A stretch of DNA of 41,735 nt from Azohydromonas australica DSM 1124 (GTDB lineage Bacteria > Pseudomonadota > Gammaproteobacteria > Burkholderiales > Burkholderiaceae_C), in the NCBI RefSeq assembly GCF_000430725.1, contig NZ_AUMO01000075.1, positions 4,743 through 46,477 of the forward strand, written 5' to 3'. Positions 41,296-41,735 of the stretch are shown piece by piece. The position numbers and the translations under genes are program-made. The notes under the pieces were generated by a model. That model saw nothing but the letters and a program-made list of their open reading frames with translations, did no database searches and had not been told where the DNA came from. Positions within the stretch are counted from its first letter, which is position 1. The number at the start of each line of letters is the position of its first letter.

Positions 41296-41735
41296 CATGC
41301 CGGGCATGGTCTGCCTCCAGAGCGCGTGCCAAGTCGGGCACTGCCGTGAAGACATCGGCTTCCAGGCCGTAATCGGCCACGCTGAAGATGGGCGCCTCGG
41401 GGTCCTTGTTGATCGCCACGATGACCTTGGAGTCCTTCATGCCCGCCAGGTGCTGGATCGCGCCGCTGATGCCGCACGCGATGTAGAGGCTGGGCGCGAC
41501 GATCTTGCCGGTCTGGCCCACCTGCCAGTCGTTGGGGGCGTAGCCCGCGTCCACCGCGGCACGGCTGGCGCCCAGCGCCGCACCCAGCTTGTCTGCCAGC
41601 GGCGTGAGCACTTCGGTGAACTTCTCGGCCGAGCCCAGCGCCCGGCCGCCCGACACGATGATCTTCGCGGCGGTCAGCTCGGGGCGGTCCGACTTGGTCA
41701 GCTCGCGGCCGACGAAGGCGCTCTTGCCGCTGTCG
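41291..41735 (-). CDS. etfA: Electron transfer flavoprotein alpha subunit (5' part outside the window)
   Basis: The frame enters from the right edge as [20 protein letters not shown] and continues [58 protein letters not shown] and [20 protein letters not shown]. This is the FAD-binding C-terminal domain of EtfA, with the normal SGGRALGS and [19 protein letters not shown] motifs. It passes electrons from acyl-CoA dehydrogenases and related flavoenzymes to ETF-ubiquinone oxidoreductase. The last 147 codons are seen; the rest lies beyond base 41735. etfB is expected upstream, outside the window. Confidence 0.96.
   Translation of the reverse strand, partial: DSGKSAFVGRELTKSDRPELTAAKIIVSGGRALGSAEKFTEVLTPLADKLGAALGASRAAVDAGYAPNDWQVGQTGKIVAPSLYIACGISGAIQHLAGMKDSKVIVAINKDPEAPIFSVADYGLEADVFTAVPDLARALEADHARHG

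Overview
The window looks like a piece of a secondary replicon (chromid or megaplasmid, or a plasmid integrated in a chromosome) from a high-GC betaproteobacterium of the Burkholderiales, most likely Comamonadaceae-like. The reasons are the overall high G+C, four Bug-type (TctC) solute-binding proteins, a Burkholderia/Comamonas-type trimeric porin, a second infA copy next to CspA-type genes, and a ParA/ParB/Rep_3 replication module with iterons. The species is inferred from gene content only.

Layout. (1) 0.4-6.4 kb: a very large TIR / NB-ARC / WD40 STAND protein (probable NLR-like antiphage sensor) whose C-terminal repeat half has clearly lower G+C than its N-terminal half, followed by an exported RCC1-repeat protein. 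(2) 6.7-9.5 kb: a LysR regulator divergent from an SDR oxidoreductase and an exported alpha/beta hydrolase. (3) 10.1-12.5 kb: a small conserved-looking protein coupled to infA, three tandem cold-shock genes, and a trypsin-like peptidase without a signal peptide. (4) 12.8-19.4 kb: hypothetical genes, an RsbQ-like hydrolase two bases upstream of a PAS-histidine kinase, a decayed histidine kinase, a VF530-like protein and a PNPOx-like flavoprotein. (5) 20.0-23.1 kb: a YjjJ-type HipA kinase divergent from a di-heme cytochrome c lipoprotein. (6) 24.0-28.8 kb: the replication/partition module: three parS-like palindromes, a terminator, parB, parA, an iteron origin with a perfect DnaA box, and a Rep_3 initiator. 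(7) 29.0-41.2 kb: a catabolic island for an unidentified organic acid. On the minus strand are an FAD oxidoreductase, an IclR regulator, both aconitase-X subunits, an IlvD/Edd dehydratase and two Bug proteins; on the plus strand are two Bug proteins, a TfdA/TauD-like dioxygenase and a porin. (8) The right edge holds the 3' part of etfA on the minus strand.

How the genes work together. In the replication module ParA and ParB are translationally coupled, the palindromes lie downstream of parB as a likely centromere, and Rep would bind the 22-bp-phased iterons beside an AT-rich stretch. In the catabolic island the porin and Bug proteins would bring in and capture an organic acid; the dioxygenase and FAD enzyme would modify it; and the AcnX and IlvD dehydratases would remove water, all under IclR control. 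No TctA/TctB membrane subunits are present, so the Bug proteins need transporter partners from elsewhere. The RsbQ-PAS pair is a recognisable small-molecule sensing module, here joined to a histidine kinase with no response regulator next to it. No tRNA, rRNA, CRISPR array or intact insertion sequence was seen.
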